A stretch of DNA of 64,000 nucleotides from Bacteroidota bacterium (GTDB lineage Bacteria > Bacteroidota > Bacteroidia > AKYH767-A > OLB10): positions 285,501 through 349,500 of the forward strand of contig JADJMG010000005.1 in NCBI GenBank assembly GCA_016709725.1. Direction: 5' to 3'. The notes beneath the pieces were generated by a model. The model did no database searches, had not been told where the DNA came from, and was given only the letters and a program-made list of their open reading frames with translations. Shown here piece by piece: positions 54,744-64,000 of the stretch; position 1 is the stretch's first letter; every line of letters starts with the position of its first letter. The position numbers and the translations under genes were made by a program.

Positions 54744-57366
54744 CTATTTAACTTTTGTTCCGCGGTACAAGTGAATAATTCCTTTCAACACACGTGGTTT
54801 CGTTTCACCACTTAACGTAATTTCATTCACCTTACACACATAAAAATAAACACCTTCAGGACTTTCCTCTCCGTCGTTGTTACGCTTTCCATTCCAACCA
54901 ATATCTGGATCCGTTGTTTCAAAAATCATATCACCCCAACGATTAAATATTTGCATATCGACATCCTTCACATCACGATACGGGTTAATAGGATGATAAA
55001 CATCGTTAATGGAATTTCCATCGGGAGTGAAAATATTGGGCAATACATAGTCAGGACAACTTTCTGTACAAACAATATTACTCGCTAAACTTACATTGGC
55101 ATTTGAATCCGTAGCCGTGATGTAATAACATCCTGCAATAGAATTTACTCCTTGATAAATGTAAGAGTAATTGCCTGCACTCACTGTTGCAATGAGGTTA
55201 AATTGATTAGTACCAGGAGCGGCATAATATAAATTATACTCAAACACATCAAAAGCACATGAAGTATCAATTGACCAAAACAAAGTATCGAGTAACGCAG
55301 GACAATTGGGTCCATTCACTAACAGCGGAGGGCATGGCGCCTCATTGTCAATGGGTGTACTGCAAAATACTTGAGATTTATTTATAATAGGATTCACCAA
55401 TCCACTTACAAAATATTCACCCACACTTTTTACATAATAACAATAGTTTTGACCGTTTACGAGAGAATCATCTACATAAGAAAGATTACTAGTTACGCCG
55501 ATGGAATCAAAAACGTTAGGAGCATTTTCGCGATACACTACATATTCATTGTTCGACCATGGAACATTTACATTCCACGACAAATTGTTTTTTTCATCGC
55601 CAGGTGCAATCGTCAAATAAACACTATATGCGGTTTGTGAATTCCCAACAGAAAAAACATTTCCGGGTGTATCATTCCAAAACTGTACGCGATAACGGTA
55701 CTGGACATCTTTAGTATTTAAACCAACATCATTAAAGGTGGTATCATTCAAATCTGTGTAGGTTACTATATCCACAAAATTCCCAGAAGCATCGGCACGT
55801 TGCAAAACATAACGGTAAGGTCCGGGTGTTTGAATGGTATCTAACTCCGTAGGTTTTCCCCAAGCAACATAAATTTGTCCAATTGCAATATCCGTTGTGT
55901 TGACATCCACATTTGTGATTACTGGCAAATCACGACGAAGACTATTACAAAACTCTACCGATGCATAACTCTCGGCACCATCGGGATAAAAAGCAGTAAC
56001 CATATAACAATATTGAACGGCTATAGCCAATCCATTTCCATTATTATCATCTGTAAAATTCGTACTTGTTAATCCATTCACCGAAGCAATTCGAACATAA
56101 CCAGTATAGGCAGGCACTCCAGTTTCGCAATAGCCAGGAACAAATCCATAAGATCCGACGCGACGGTACACGTGATAACCTACTGCTTCTGTACAGGCAC
56201 TTTGATTCCAACTTAATTGAATCGTATTTCCAAAAGGAAAAGAGCTAGGATTCTTTGGTGAAGGTCCAACCACAGTAATATTCACCGACTCTAAATCGGC
56301 TAGTTCTACTTGTGCATTATTATCTCTCGCCTTAAAAACTACGGTATACGGTGTTTTTTCGCACGTGTGCACAATTTGTATTCCACTGAAAATCGCCAGT
56401 CGTTGTTCCTTGTGCAGGAGTAGAAGTAAAAGTGGCAGGGCTTACCGCTACTTCAAAAGGTCCACCCGTTGCCGAAAGTGTTACTGTTTCCGTTACGGTT
56501 TGATCGGTAGCTGAAATGGTAAAAGCGAGAAACGCCCCGGCTTCTACACATGTATCTAAAATGTTTGACAATACAGGAGGATCATTTATGGGAGGATAAA
56601 TGGTAATTTGCATATCGCGTGTCACATAACCAATATTCAACAATCCTATTCCTGCAATTCGTCGCCACTCACGAATGATCATGGCCACATTAAATTCACC
56701 CTGTTGCAATGGAGAATCCCAAATCAAATCGCCCGACACGGCATCCAATGTAAAGGATACACTGGCTGCTGGATAAGAGAATGTAGGAATGGGTGCGCCA
56801 CCAAAGCCTTTACACTGCACCAATTCATACGACAAACTATCACCATCAGGATCGAAAGCATTTGGGTTATGAATAAACAATCTATTTACTGCACCATCAT
56901 CGATGGGAGGTTGCAAAAGTTGTGGCGAAGAATTTGAAAGAAACGCAGGCGAAATGATCAATTGCGTTTCAACATAAAAAGGCAAATTCACGGATCCTTG
57001 AATATTCACCACATTTGCATTTCTGTTTTCATCGAGAAAATACATTTTATAACTTCCGCTACCAGGATATGTATGTTCACCATAATAAATATTTCGTTGA
57101 ATATCGGGTCCCACATTAAAAGTAATGTTTGCACGAGGTAAGGTATCACGGCTACCATCACCCCACCAAAACTCTAATTCTGGTCGATCGGCAGGACTTG
57201 AAGACTTCGTATACGTAACGATGGTAGCTCGGTATGTATAAGTACTGAGTTTAACATAAGTAATTTCACCCGCACGATTATGCGTAGCAAAAGAATCGTT
57301 CGAAAAAAGAATTAACATCATTCCGACGAACAAAAAGAGTGATTTAGTAGAATTTCGGATCATCAT
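54744..57366 (-). CDS. Gliding-motility-type surface protein, T9SS type B tail (frameshifted)
   Basis: About 874 residues when joined. The N-terminal frame (from ATG 57366) has a signal peptide ending 'DSFATHNRAGEITY', common in Bacteroidota surface proteins, and Ig/PKD-like modules. The second frame (54744-56372) has several fibronectin-like modules and ends in the gliding-motility C-terminal domain ('NIFTPDGNSINDVYHP', 'IFNRWGDMIFET', 'GWNGKRNNDGE', 'GVYFYVCKV'). A T6 run at 56354-56359 is one base too long; T5 gives 'HVRKTPYTVVFKARDN'. The type B tail sends it out by T9SS. It ends 4 bp from kdsB. Confidence 0.85.
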
Positions 57367-57394
57367 ATTTAAACGCAATTCAGATAAAATTATT

Positions 57395-58519
57395 TTAATA
57401 AGTGATTAGCTGTTGTTCCATCATTTCAGGCAAGGAACGATATTCATACTGTTGATTTCTTAGCGCTGGTTCGAAGCCTGCTTCACGAATCGCTTCTTGG
57501 ATCCCATCACTCGTAAATCGGTGTGGTGCGCCAGCGGCAGAAACAACATTTTCTTCGATCATTATAGAGCCGAAATCATTGGCACCAGCTGACAAACAAA
57601 CTTGCGCAATGGCTTTACCCACGGTTAACCAAGAAGCTTGAATGTTGACAATATTTGGTAACATAATTCGACTAATAGCGATGGTACGAATATACTCATC
57701 TCCACTTACGCTATTACGAATTCCTTTTACTCGACGCAACATGGTACCTTCATCTTGAAACGGCCATGGAATAAAGGCAATAAATCCTTTAGCATGTGCT
57801 GGTTTTTCACTTTGCACTTCACGCAACCAAACTAAATGTTCAAAACGTTCATCTAACGTTTCTATATGCCCGAACATCATGGTTGCGGAAGTAGTAATAT
57901 TAAGTTGATGAGCTGCACGCATCACATCTAACCATTCGCGGCCCGAACATTTTCCTTTAGAAATCATTCGGCGCACTCTATCGTTTAAGATTTCTGCTCC
58001 TGCTCCAGGGAGTGAATCAAGTCCTGCTATTTGCAGGGCTTTCAACACATCGGTATGAGACAATTTTTCCAACTTCGCAATATGTGCAATTTCGGGAGGT
58101 CCCAGTGCATGTAATTTCAATTGCGGATACAAGGCTTTTAATTCTGAAAACAAATCCACATAAAAACTCAATCCCAACTCAGGATGATGGCCACCTTGCA
58201 ATAATAATTGCTCTCCGCCAAAGCGAAAAGTTTCTTCAATTTTTTCTTTATACTGATTGATGGTAGTCGTGTAGGCTTCCGCATGACCGGGGATGCGATA
58301 AAAATTACAGAACTTGCAATTTGCAATGCAAACGTTTGTGGTATTTACATTACGATCGATGATCCATGTTACTTTACCATCTGGTTTTTGCTTCTTTCGT
58401 AATTCATTTCCCACGTACATCAAATCGGCTGTGGATACATGTTCAAAAAGATATTTCCCTTCATTGGCTGAGAGAAACTCAAAGTTTAATGCTCGCTGGA
58501 GTAGTAGATCGCTATTCAT
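57395..58519 (-). CDS. mqnC: Cyclic dehypoxanthinyl futalosine synthase
   Basis: A radical-SAM enzyme of 374 residues in the futalosine route to menaquinone. The cluster motif is 'NVCIANCKFCNFY' (Cys64, Cys68, Cys71). 'LLLQGGHHPELG', 'SLPGAGAEIL', 'TTSATMMFGHIET', 'FIPWPFQDEGT' and 'GANDFGSIMIEENVVSAAG' match MqnC rather than MqnE or CofH. Length is normal. It shows that this organism makes menaquinone by the futalosine rather than the classical Men pathway. No other mqn gene is in the window. Confidence 0.9.
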   Translation of the reverse strand: MNSDLLLQRALNFEFLSANEGKYLFEHVSTADLMYVGNELRKKQKPDGKVTWIIDRNVNTTNVCIANCKFCNFYRIPGHAEAYTTTINQYKEKIEETFRFGGEQLLLQGGHHPELGLSFYVDLFSELKALYPQLKLHALGPPEIAHIAKLEKLSHTDVLKALQIAGLDSLPGAGAEILNDRVRRMISKGKCSGREWLDVMRAAHQLNITTSATMMFGHIETLDERFEHLVWLREVQSEKPAHAKGFIAFIPWPFQDEGTMLRRVKGIRNSVSGDEYIRTIAISRIMLPNIVNIQASWLTVGKAIAQVCLSAGANDFGSIMIEENVVSAAGAPHRFTSDGIQEAIREAGFEPALRNQQYEYRSLPEMMEQQLITY

Positions 58520-58641
58520 TTTTTCATCTTCATTGCCTATAATAACCCCTATCTCAATTAAAAGTTATCATCAATTGCGATATAGAATTGAGGATGATAA
58601 AGGCTTTCCGTAATTTCATCCGCTCAAATTTACGCAACTCT

Positions 58642-60081
58642 ATGCAGATCACACTAAAACACCTGTCATCTCCTCGTAAAGATGGACATATCTTGTTACT
58701 CTTTAAGAATGAGGACTTTTCGTCAACTTACTTTACCAAGGATGAAATCGCCTTTATTAAGTCGGAACTGAAGGCCGAAAAGAAATTTGTAGCTGTAAAC
58801 CAATACAATAGAATGGTTTACCTGCAACAAATCGAGACCGAAAAGAAGAATTCTTCTCAACGGCTGGAAATGGCCCGAAAAAGCGGAGCTACTCAGTTTA
58901 CTCGCCTTCAAGCTGGAAAAATGGAGCAGATCACTCTAATTTCTACGTTGCCGGCGGATTTAGTTCTAGCTTATGCGGAAGGATTGGTGTTGGCAGGTTA
59001 TCAATTTCTGAAATACCGAACTGGAAAGAAGAAAGAAGAACATAATGTGAAAACGGTTTTTATTCAATCAAAGGGATTGACCGAAAAAGAAATTCAGCAA
59101 CAAAACATTCTCAACGAAGCGGTTTTCAAAGCGCGTGATTTAGTGAATGAGCCACAATCTTTTTTAAATGCCACTGAATTTGCAAAGCAATTTACATTGA
59201 TGGGCAAACAAGCTGGATTCAAAGTTCAGGTGTTGAATAAAGCAAAGATTAAACAGCTTAAGATGGGCGGATTGCTTGCTGTAAATTTAGGATCAATTCA
59301 AGCACCCACTTTTACCATCATGGAATGGAAGCCTAAGAATGCTACTAATAAAAAACCTGTTGTTTTGGTGGGTAAAGGTGTGGTGTATGATACGGGTGGT
59401 ATGAGTTTGAAACCAACTCCTAACTCGATGGATTTTATGAAATGCGATATGGGTGGAGGAGCTGCGGTAGGAGGAGCAATTTACGCTATTGCGAAAGCAA
59501 AACTTCCTGTTCATGTTATTGCCTTAGTTCCTGCGACAGATAATCGTCCAGATGGTGATGCGTATGTTCCGGGAGATGTGATTACCATGATGAGTGGAAA
59601 AACGGTAGAGGTATTGAATACCGATGCAGAAGGAAGATTAATTTTAGCGGATGCCTTGCATTATGCAAAAAGATATAAGCCTGAGTTAGTACTTGAGTTT
59701 TCTACATTAACGGGTGCAGCCGCGGCGGCGATAGGTCCCATGGGCATAGTTTGTATGGGAGATGTGCCAGACAAAACAAGAAAAGCATTACACGATGCGG
59801 GAGATCAAGTGTATGAACGATTAGCCGAATTTCCTTTTTGGGAAGAGTATGATGAATGGATCAAATCGGATATAGCCGATATTAAAAACGTAGGCGGACC
59901 GTATGCAGGAGCCATCACAGCAGGAAGATTCCTAAATCATTTTGTTGATTATCCATACATGCATTTTGATATTGCTGCGCCTGCGTTTAACAAATCGAAC
60001 GATAGTTATCGAGTGAAGAATGGAACTGGAGTGGGAGTTCGATTACTGTTTGAATACATCAAAAAATTAGCTGGAAAATAA
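58642..60081 (+). CDS. pepA: Leucyl aminopeptidase (M17)
   Basis: A two-metal cytosolic aminopeptidase of 479 residues. 'VGKGVVYDTGGMSLKP' holds the first metal Lys and Asp, 'MKCDMGGGAAV' the next Asp, and 'NTDAEGRLILADAL' is the M17 signature with catalytic Arg. The N-terminal 160 residues form the regulatory domain. The open frame extends to a TTG at 58588; the ATG at 58642 (MQITLK) is the likely start. It is divergent from mqnC and followed by pdxA after 55 bp. Confidence 0.93.
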   Translation: MQITLKHLSSPRKDGHILLLFKNEDFSSTYFTKDEIAFIKSELKAEKKFVAVNQYNRMVYLQQIETEKKNSSQRLEMARKSGATQFTRLQAGKMEQITLISTLPADLVLAYAEGLVLAGYQFLKYRTGKKKEEHNVKTVFIQSKGLTEKEIQQQNILNEAVFKARDLVNEPQSFLNATEFAKQFTLMGKQAGFKVQVLNKAKIKQLKMGGLLAVNLGSIQAPTFTIMEWKPKNATNKKPVVLVGKGVVYDTGGMSLKPTPNSMDFMKCDMGGGAAVGGAIYAIAKAKLPVHVIALVPATDNRPDGDAYVPGDVITMMSGKTVEVLNTDAEGRLILADALHYAKRYKPELVLEFSTLTGAAAAAIGPMGIVCMGDVPDKTRKALHDAGDQVYERLAEFPFWEEYDEWIKSDIADIKNVGGPYAGAITAGRFLNHFVDYPYMHFDIAAPAFNKSNDSYRVKNGTGVGVRLLFEYIKKLAGK

Positions 60082-60136
60082 ATTCAACAAAAATAATTTT
60101 CATTTCAAAATCTCATCCATTAGAAAATAAAACGAA

Positions 60137-61198
60137 ATGAGCACAGAGCACGAAGGCAGAATAAAAATAGGCATCAGCATTGGGGATATCCATGGAATTG
60201 GTCCGGAAGTAGTGATCAAAGCCTTGTCTGACAATCGCATTACGCAAGTTTGCACTCCTGTTATTTACGGAAACAGCAAAGTAATTTCACATTACAGAAA
60301 GACATTGAGTTTACAGGAATTTAATTTCAATACGATTCGAAGTATTCAAGATATCATTCCCAGAAAAGTGAACTTAATTAATTGTTGGGAGGAAGAAGTA
60401 AAAATTGAAATGGGTGTTGCATCAACTGTCAACGGAGTGTATGCGATGAAATCACTTGAAGCCGCTACCAACGATTTGAAAAGCGGTTTTATTGATGCCT
60501 TAGTTACCGCTCCCATTGACAAACACAGCATTGCACCTGGAACTGGATTCACTGGACACACAGAATATTTAGCCAAGGCATTTAATACTTCAGACTACCT
60601 AATGTTTTTAGTAGATGGAGATTTGAGAGTAGCTTTAGTAACTGGTCATGTTCCCATCTCACAAATTGCACCGATGATCACTAAGGAGCGCATCCTTAAA
60701 AAATTAAAGGTGATGATTCAGTCATTGAAACGAGACTTTGGAATTCGCAAACCAAAAATTGCTGTATTGGGTTTAAATCCACATGCTGGCGATTCAGGTG
60801 TCATTGGAAATGAAGACCGCGAAATCATTGCTCCTACCATCAAGGAAGCTTTTGCATCTGGATTATTAGTCTTTGGCCCTTATCCTTCAGACGGATTTTT
60901 TGGAGCAGGACAGCATTTGAAATTTGATGCCATTCTCGCTATGTATCATGATCAAGGATTAATTCCTTTCAAAACGTTAGCATTTGAAAGTGGTGTGAAT
61001 TATACTGCGGGATTACCTGTAGTACGCACTTCCCCCGACCATGGAGTAGCGTATGACATCGCTGGAAAAGGTATTGCCAGTGAAACTTCGATACGTGAAG
61101 CTATATACACAGCAGTAGATATAGTCAATCGTAGAGTAGATTACGATGAGGTGAATGAAAAACCGTTAGCGTTTGGAAAATTGACGGGGGAACGATAA
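60137..61198 (+). CDS. pdxA: 4-hydroxythreonine-4-phosphate dehydrogenase
   Basis: PdxA oxidises 4-phosphohydroxythreonine in vitamin B6 synthesis (DXP-dependent route). The 353-residue protein has 'GISIGDIHGIGPEVVIKAL', 'APIDKHSI', 'GHTEYLAKAF', 'LNPHAGDSGVIGNED' and 'AMYHDQGLIPFKTL' with the metal histidines. Length is typical. It may be cotranscribed with the aminopeptidase 55 bp upstream. A large palindrome directly follows its stop. Confidence 0.94.
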   Translation: MSTEHEGRIKIGISIGDIHGIGPEVVIKALSDNRITQVCTPVIYGNSKVISHYRKTLSLQEFNFNTIRSIQDIIPRKVNLINCWEEEVKIEMGVASTVNGVYAMKSLEAATNDLKSGFIDALVTAPIDKHSIAPGTGFTGHTEYLAKAFNTSDYLMFLVDGDLRVALVTGHVPISQIAPMITKERILKKLKVMIQSLKRDFGIRKPKIAVLGLNPHAGDSGVIGNEDREIIAPTIKEAFASGLLVFGPYPSDGFFGAGQHLKFDAILAMYHDQGLIPFKTLAFESGVNYTAGLPVVRTSPDHGVAYDIAGKGIASETSIREAIYTAVDIVNRRVDYDEVNEKPLAFGKLTGER

Positions 61199-61199
61199 A

Positions 61200-61249
61200 A
61201 TCACATCCCCCAAACTTAGGGTTTAAACCCTAGGTTTTGGGGATGTGAT
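61200..61249. terminator. 50-nt near-perfect palindrome between convergent genes
   Basis: Each half is 25 nt; 23 positions match perfectly and one of the two others is a G-U pair on one strand. The centre TAGGGTTTAAACCCTA is exact. It lies 1 bp after the pdxA stop and 6 bp before the repaired porU2 stop and likely ends both transcripts. Confidence 0.75.
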
Positions 61250-61255
61250 CATATA

Positions 61256-64000
61256 TCATCGCATCAAATACATTTTACCCCAACCTTTTTGAAATATTGG
61301 TCGGCGTTGGTTTCTCTTTTTCGATGTCAGAGCCGTTGATACCGGTAAGCACACGATAGACATATACGCCATTTGCTAATTGATCGCCAAACTCATCTTT
61401 ACCATCCCAAGCATAATCAGTAATATTTCTACCGATTCGAATTGCACCTAATTCTTCTCTCATAATTTCACGTACTACTTTTCCGGTGACAGTCATGATT
61501 TGAATTTTAAATTCGGTAGGCACTTCTGAACCTGTAAGCATAAATACAAATCGAGTAGATGTACTAAATGGATTAGGATAATTCACTACTTCTGTAATCG
61601 TGCTCTTATTGATAACTTCAAATTGGATTTTGTAATCAAAGGCTCCACTCAAGTTTCCGGTTTCATCTTTCGCTTCAACGGCTAACTCATACACACCATC
61701 AACGAGAAGCTGTGGATGATAATCGATTCGGAAGCTATTGTTTGGCAATGCAGCAGGAAGCCATCCTAACAAAGTGTTAGTAAGGTTTGATCCAGGTGCC
61801 GGTTCAAAGTGCAAATACTGCAATTGTCCAGAGGGTGAACGCAAGGATATACGGAAATTCGAAGTGTCGTTAAGTGCTAAATATTTATTCTCATCCTTCA
61901 GCTTCATAAAAATTTCTGGACGAGATGAAACGATATCACCATTCAAAATATGCAACCCATCAAAAGTAACATCCAACAAAGGATTTGTAATATCGGGGGT
62001 TACTGTAAACTTCAAACTCGTAATATTATTAAAATGATACTGTTCAGGTTGATCTTTATTCGGATTGACTTCAATCCACAAGCTATTTGTACCGGTATAA
62101 GTAAGAGTACTGAAGCTCACATGGCACATGATCGTATCGCCCGCAGGAAGGTCACGGTGAAGCCTTACCGAAGAAATATTTCTGCGAATATTATTGGCAT
62201 CATAAACAAAATAATTCACCAACAATGTATCCATTTTCTGACTACTAATATTTTCAAATGCCATACTTAAGCTGATGGTTTCACCCTCTTGAACCGAATC
62301 GTTGAAGAAAGTATAATAATTCGTATTCAATGATCCTTCTGGAACGGGATCAAAATAGACTTGCCACTTTTCCATTTGTGGTGGTGTTCGCAATTGCGAA
62401 TCTTGCATATAAGATCTCAATCTCAAATTAGGAAACGTTGTAGCACTTATCATACTTAGATCGATAGGGTTCGTAATATCCACCAGTGAATCCATCAACA
62501 ACACTTCTTGTCCTGTTGTAGCTATTCCAAAAACTTGCAAATAGATACTATCGGGAGAAACTCCAGATTCTAGATGTGTATAATTCCAATGCAATTGACT
62601 CCAAGCCGTAGCGGGACCAATTACAGAAGAGGATTGAAATCCTTTATCCCAATCACGAGTCAACAGATAATCGATACGCAATAAACTATCTGGATACAAT
62701 CCTTTTTCAAAAATGACCGAAGAAGGATCACCCTTTTTCATAAACATCATAAATTTATCGCCGTTTTGTAAGCTGCTGAACTGCGGAACACCAATCGAAT
62801 TATAAGCACTACTCAATGCAGTCAAAGAACTAAATGGAGCTGAAAATGTGGTCCAACTTAAGAGGTAATTTCCATCAGGCACATCATTTTGAATAAAATC
62901 AGCAAGACTATCGATTCCAGAAGTTAGACCAACATCAAACAAGAAATATTTATCGGGTCGAGTTCTAAATCCACAACCTTGTGCTGTATTGCAACTATAA
63001 TAATTATAATTACCAAAATAATTAGTGCAAGAATCAGATGTCCATGGTGTCTCAAAATTAATTGAATCCAACACAGCCACGGCAATTTGTGAAACACCAA
63101 AGCAACCACCATAATCCATATTCACTCCATTAATTTCATAACTTGGGCGACTTGATTCATGCGTCATCAACAAAGAATAATTGGAAGAAATGTATTTTGT
63201 TTGACGTGCAGAATCCACCCAAAGCATGTTCGACAAAGAACTTTCCTTAAATTGGTAATAATGCGCTTGCGACCATCCTGTTTTACCTGGCTTAAACAAA
63301 AACGAACTTACTTTCCATTGGAATTTAGAAGATATTGAAGTATCCAAACTCATAATAGAGTCATTTGCCACCCGCCAATAGTAGGCTTTATTTGAATCTA
63401 AAGTAATTGGAATGTTCCATGATATAATACCAAATGCATTATTTGCCACTCCTGAAATTTTATTAGGACTATTGAAAAAATAAGATGTATCCACTTCGAA
63501 ACGATATGATTTAGCGGCAGCAAATAAATCAGATGTGGTCGCTTTTAACACAATATTTCCTGTGGGAACAATCGCATACTCCTGAGGAAAAACTGGATTA
63601 ATGTCGGTAGAATTAATAATCAATTGAGAATTCGCAACATTATTTCCAACATTGTCAATTTCATCCACTTCATTGTAAACATCCACTGTAATCTCAAACA
63701 TATTGAGTCCGGCACCATCTTTAAAATCGACAGGTAAAGTAATACTTAACGTATCAAGAAAAGAAATATAAGGAACCGCAATGATGGTATCACGCTTATT
63801 ACCTGCAGGCATGGTTCGGCTAATCAACACATGCATGGTTTCACTCGTATTTTTTCCCAAATTAGCAATAGCATATTTCACAGTGAAGCTATCCATCTCG
63901 GTAGTTACAATGGCTGGCTCGTAAAAAATATTTGCATTTTTTATTTCATAATCGGGCTTTTCGAATACATTCATTTTGATGGCAGGGTCACCGTGTAGAG
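61256..64000 (-). CDS. porU2: PorU2-like T9SS sortase family protein, C-terminal part (partial, frameshifted end)
   Basis: The frame is open to the right edge, so the N-terminus with the C25 peptidase domain is missing. The visible part starts 'LHGDPAIKMNVFEKPDYE', the motif that closes gingipain-like C25 domains. CARDB-like modules follow, then an ILEI-like region ('GVSQIAVAVLDSINFETPW') and the C-terminal strand 'EVVNYPNPFSTSTRFVF' to 'LANGVYVYRVLTGING'. Two homopolymers, T5 at 61317-61321 and CC at 61284-61285, each need one more base; the end then reads 'IEKRETNADQYFKKGWGKMY' and stops at 61256, as in PorU2 relatives. Without repair it stops at 61275. Confidence 0.78.

Overview
The window is chromosomal DNA of a Bacteroidota bacterium. 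Four proteins end in type IX secretion (T9SS) type A sorting domains, one ends in a gliding-motility type B domain, and a PorU2-like sortase runs off the right edge. TAnnTTTG-type -7 promoter elements, an IPExxxVDY-family protein and Kdo-lipid A genes fit the same phylum. Base composition is AT-rich. The species cannot be named from the sequence.

Layout. 0-4.5 kb: the end of PBP2, then rodA (cell elongation), waaA and an outer-membrane protein. 4.6-15.1 kb: a same-strand block of nucleotide-sugar genes (wbpE, ugd, uxs, wbpD, wbpB, wbpA, galE, rfbB, a wbpP-type epimerase) ending in a CpsB-type PHP phosphatase. The four Wbp enzymes together would make UDP-2,3-diacetamido-2,3-dideoxyglucuronate; ugd plus uxs would make UDP-xylose, but this copy of ugd lacks about 45 internal residues. 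No glycosyltransferase, flippase or polymerase lies in the window. 15-23 kb: small housekeeping genes (DinB, trpS, PAP2, plsC, bacilliredoxin, response regulator, tadA), a decayed or mis-sequenced IS3-family element and several intergenic repeats. 23-41 kb: exported proteins, including a 2293-residue multidomain protein with a glycosidase-like domain and a beta-helix, a beta-propeller-like protein, a five-heme cytochrome with a T9SS tail and an FG-GAP/UnbV protein. IPExxxVDY, pyk and an M42 peptidase lie between them. 41-64 kb: a MacB-like permease, an orphan RnfD-like protein with a DUF2330 protein, an M13 lipoprotein peptidase, a YyaL-type protein, tyrS, an SDR, DUF983, an HU/SPOR protein, kdsB, a gliding-type protein, mqnC (futalosine menaquinone route), leucyl aminopeptidase, pdxA and porU2.

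Two features run through the window. First, eleven otherwise well-conserved genes and the IS element carry about 19 one-base indels, nearly all in short homopolymers. This points to uncorrected long-read sequence rather than real gene death, so I annotate these genes at full span and give both open frames. Second, intergenic gaps and some gene ends carry short tandem repeats with a 7-8 bp period, a different unit at each place, often next to or interrupted by a perfect palindrome. No rRNA, tRNA or CRISPR array was seen.
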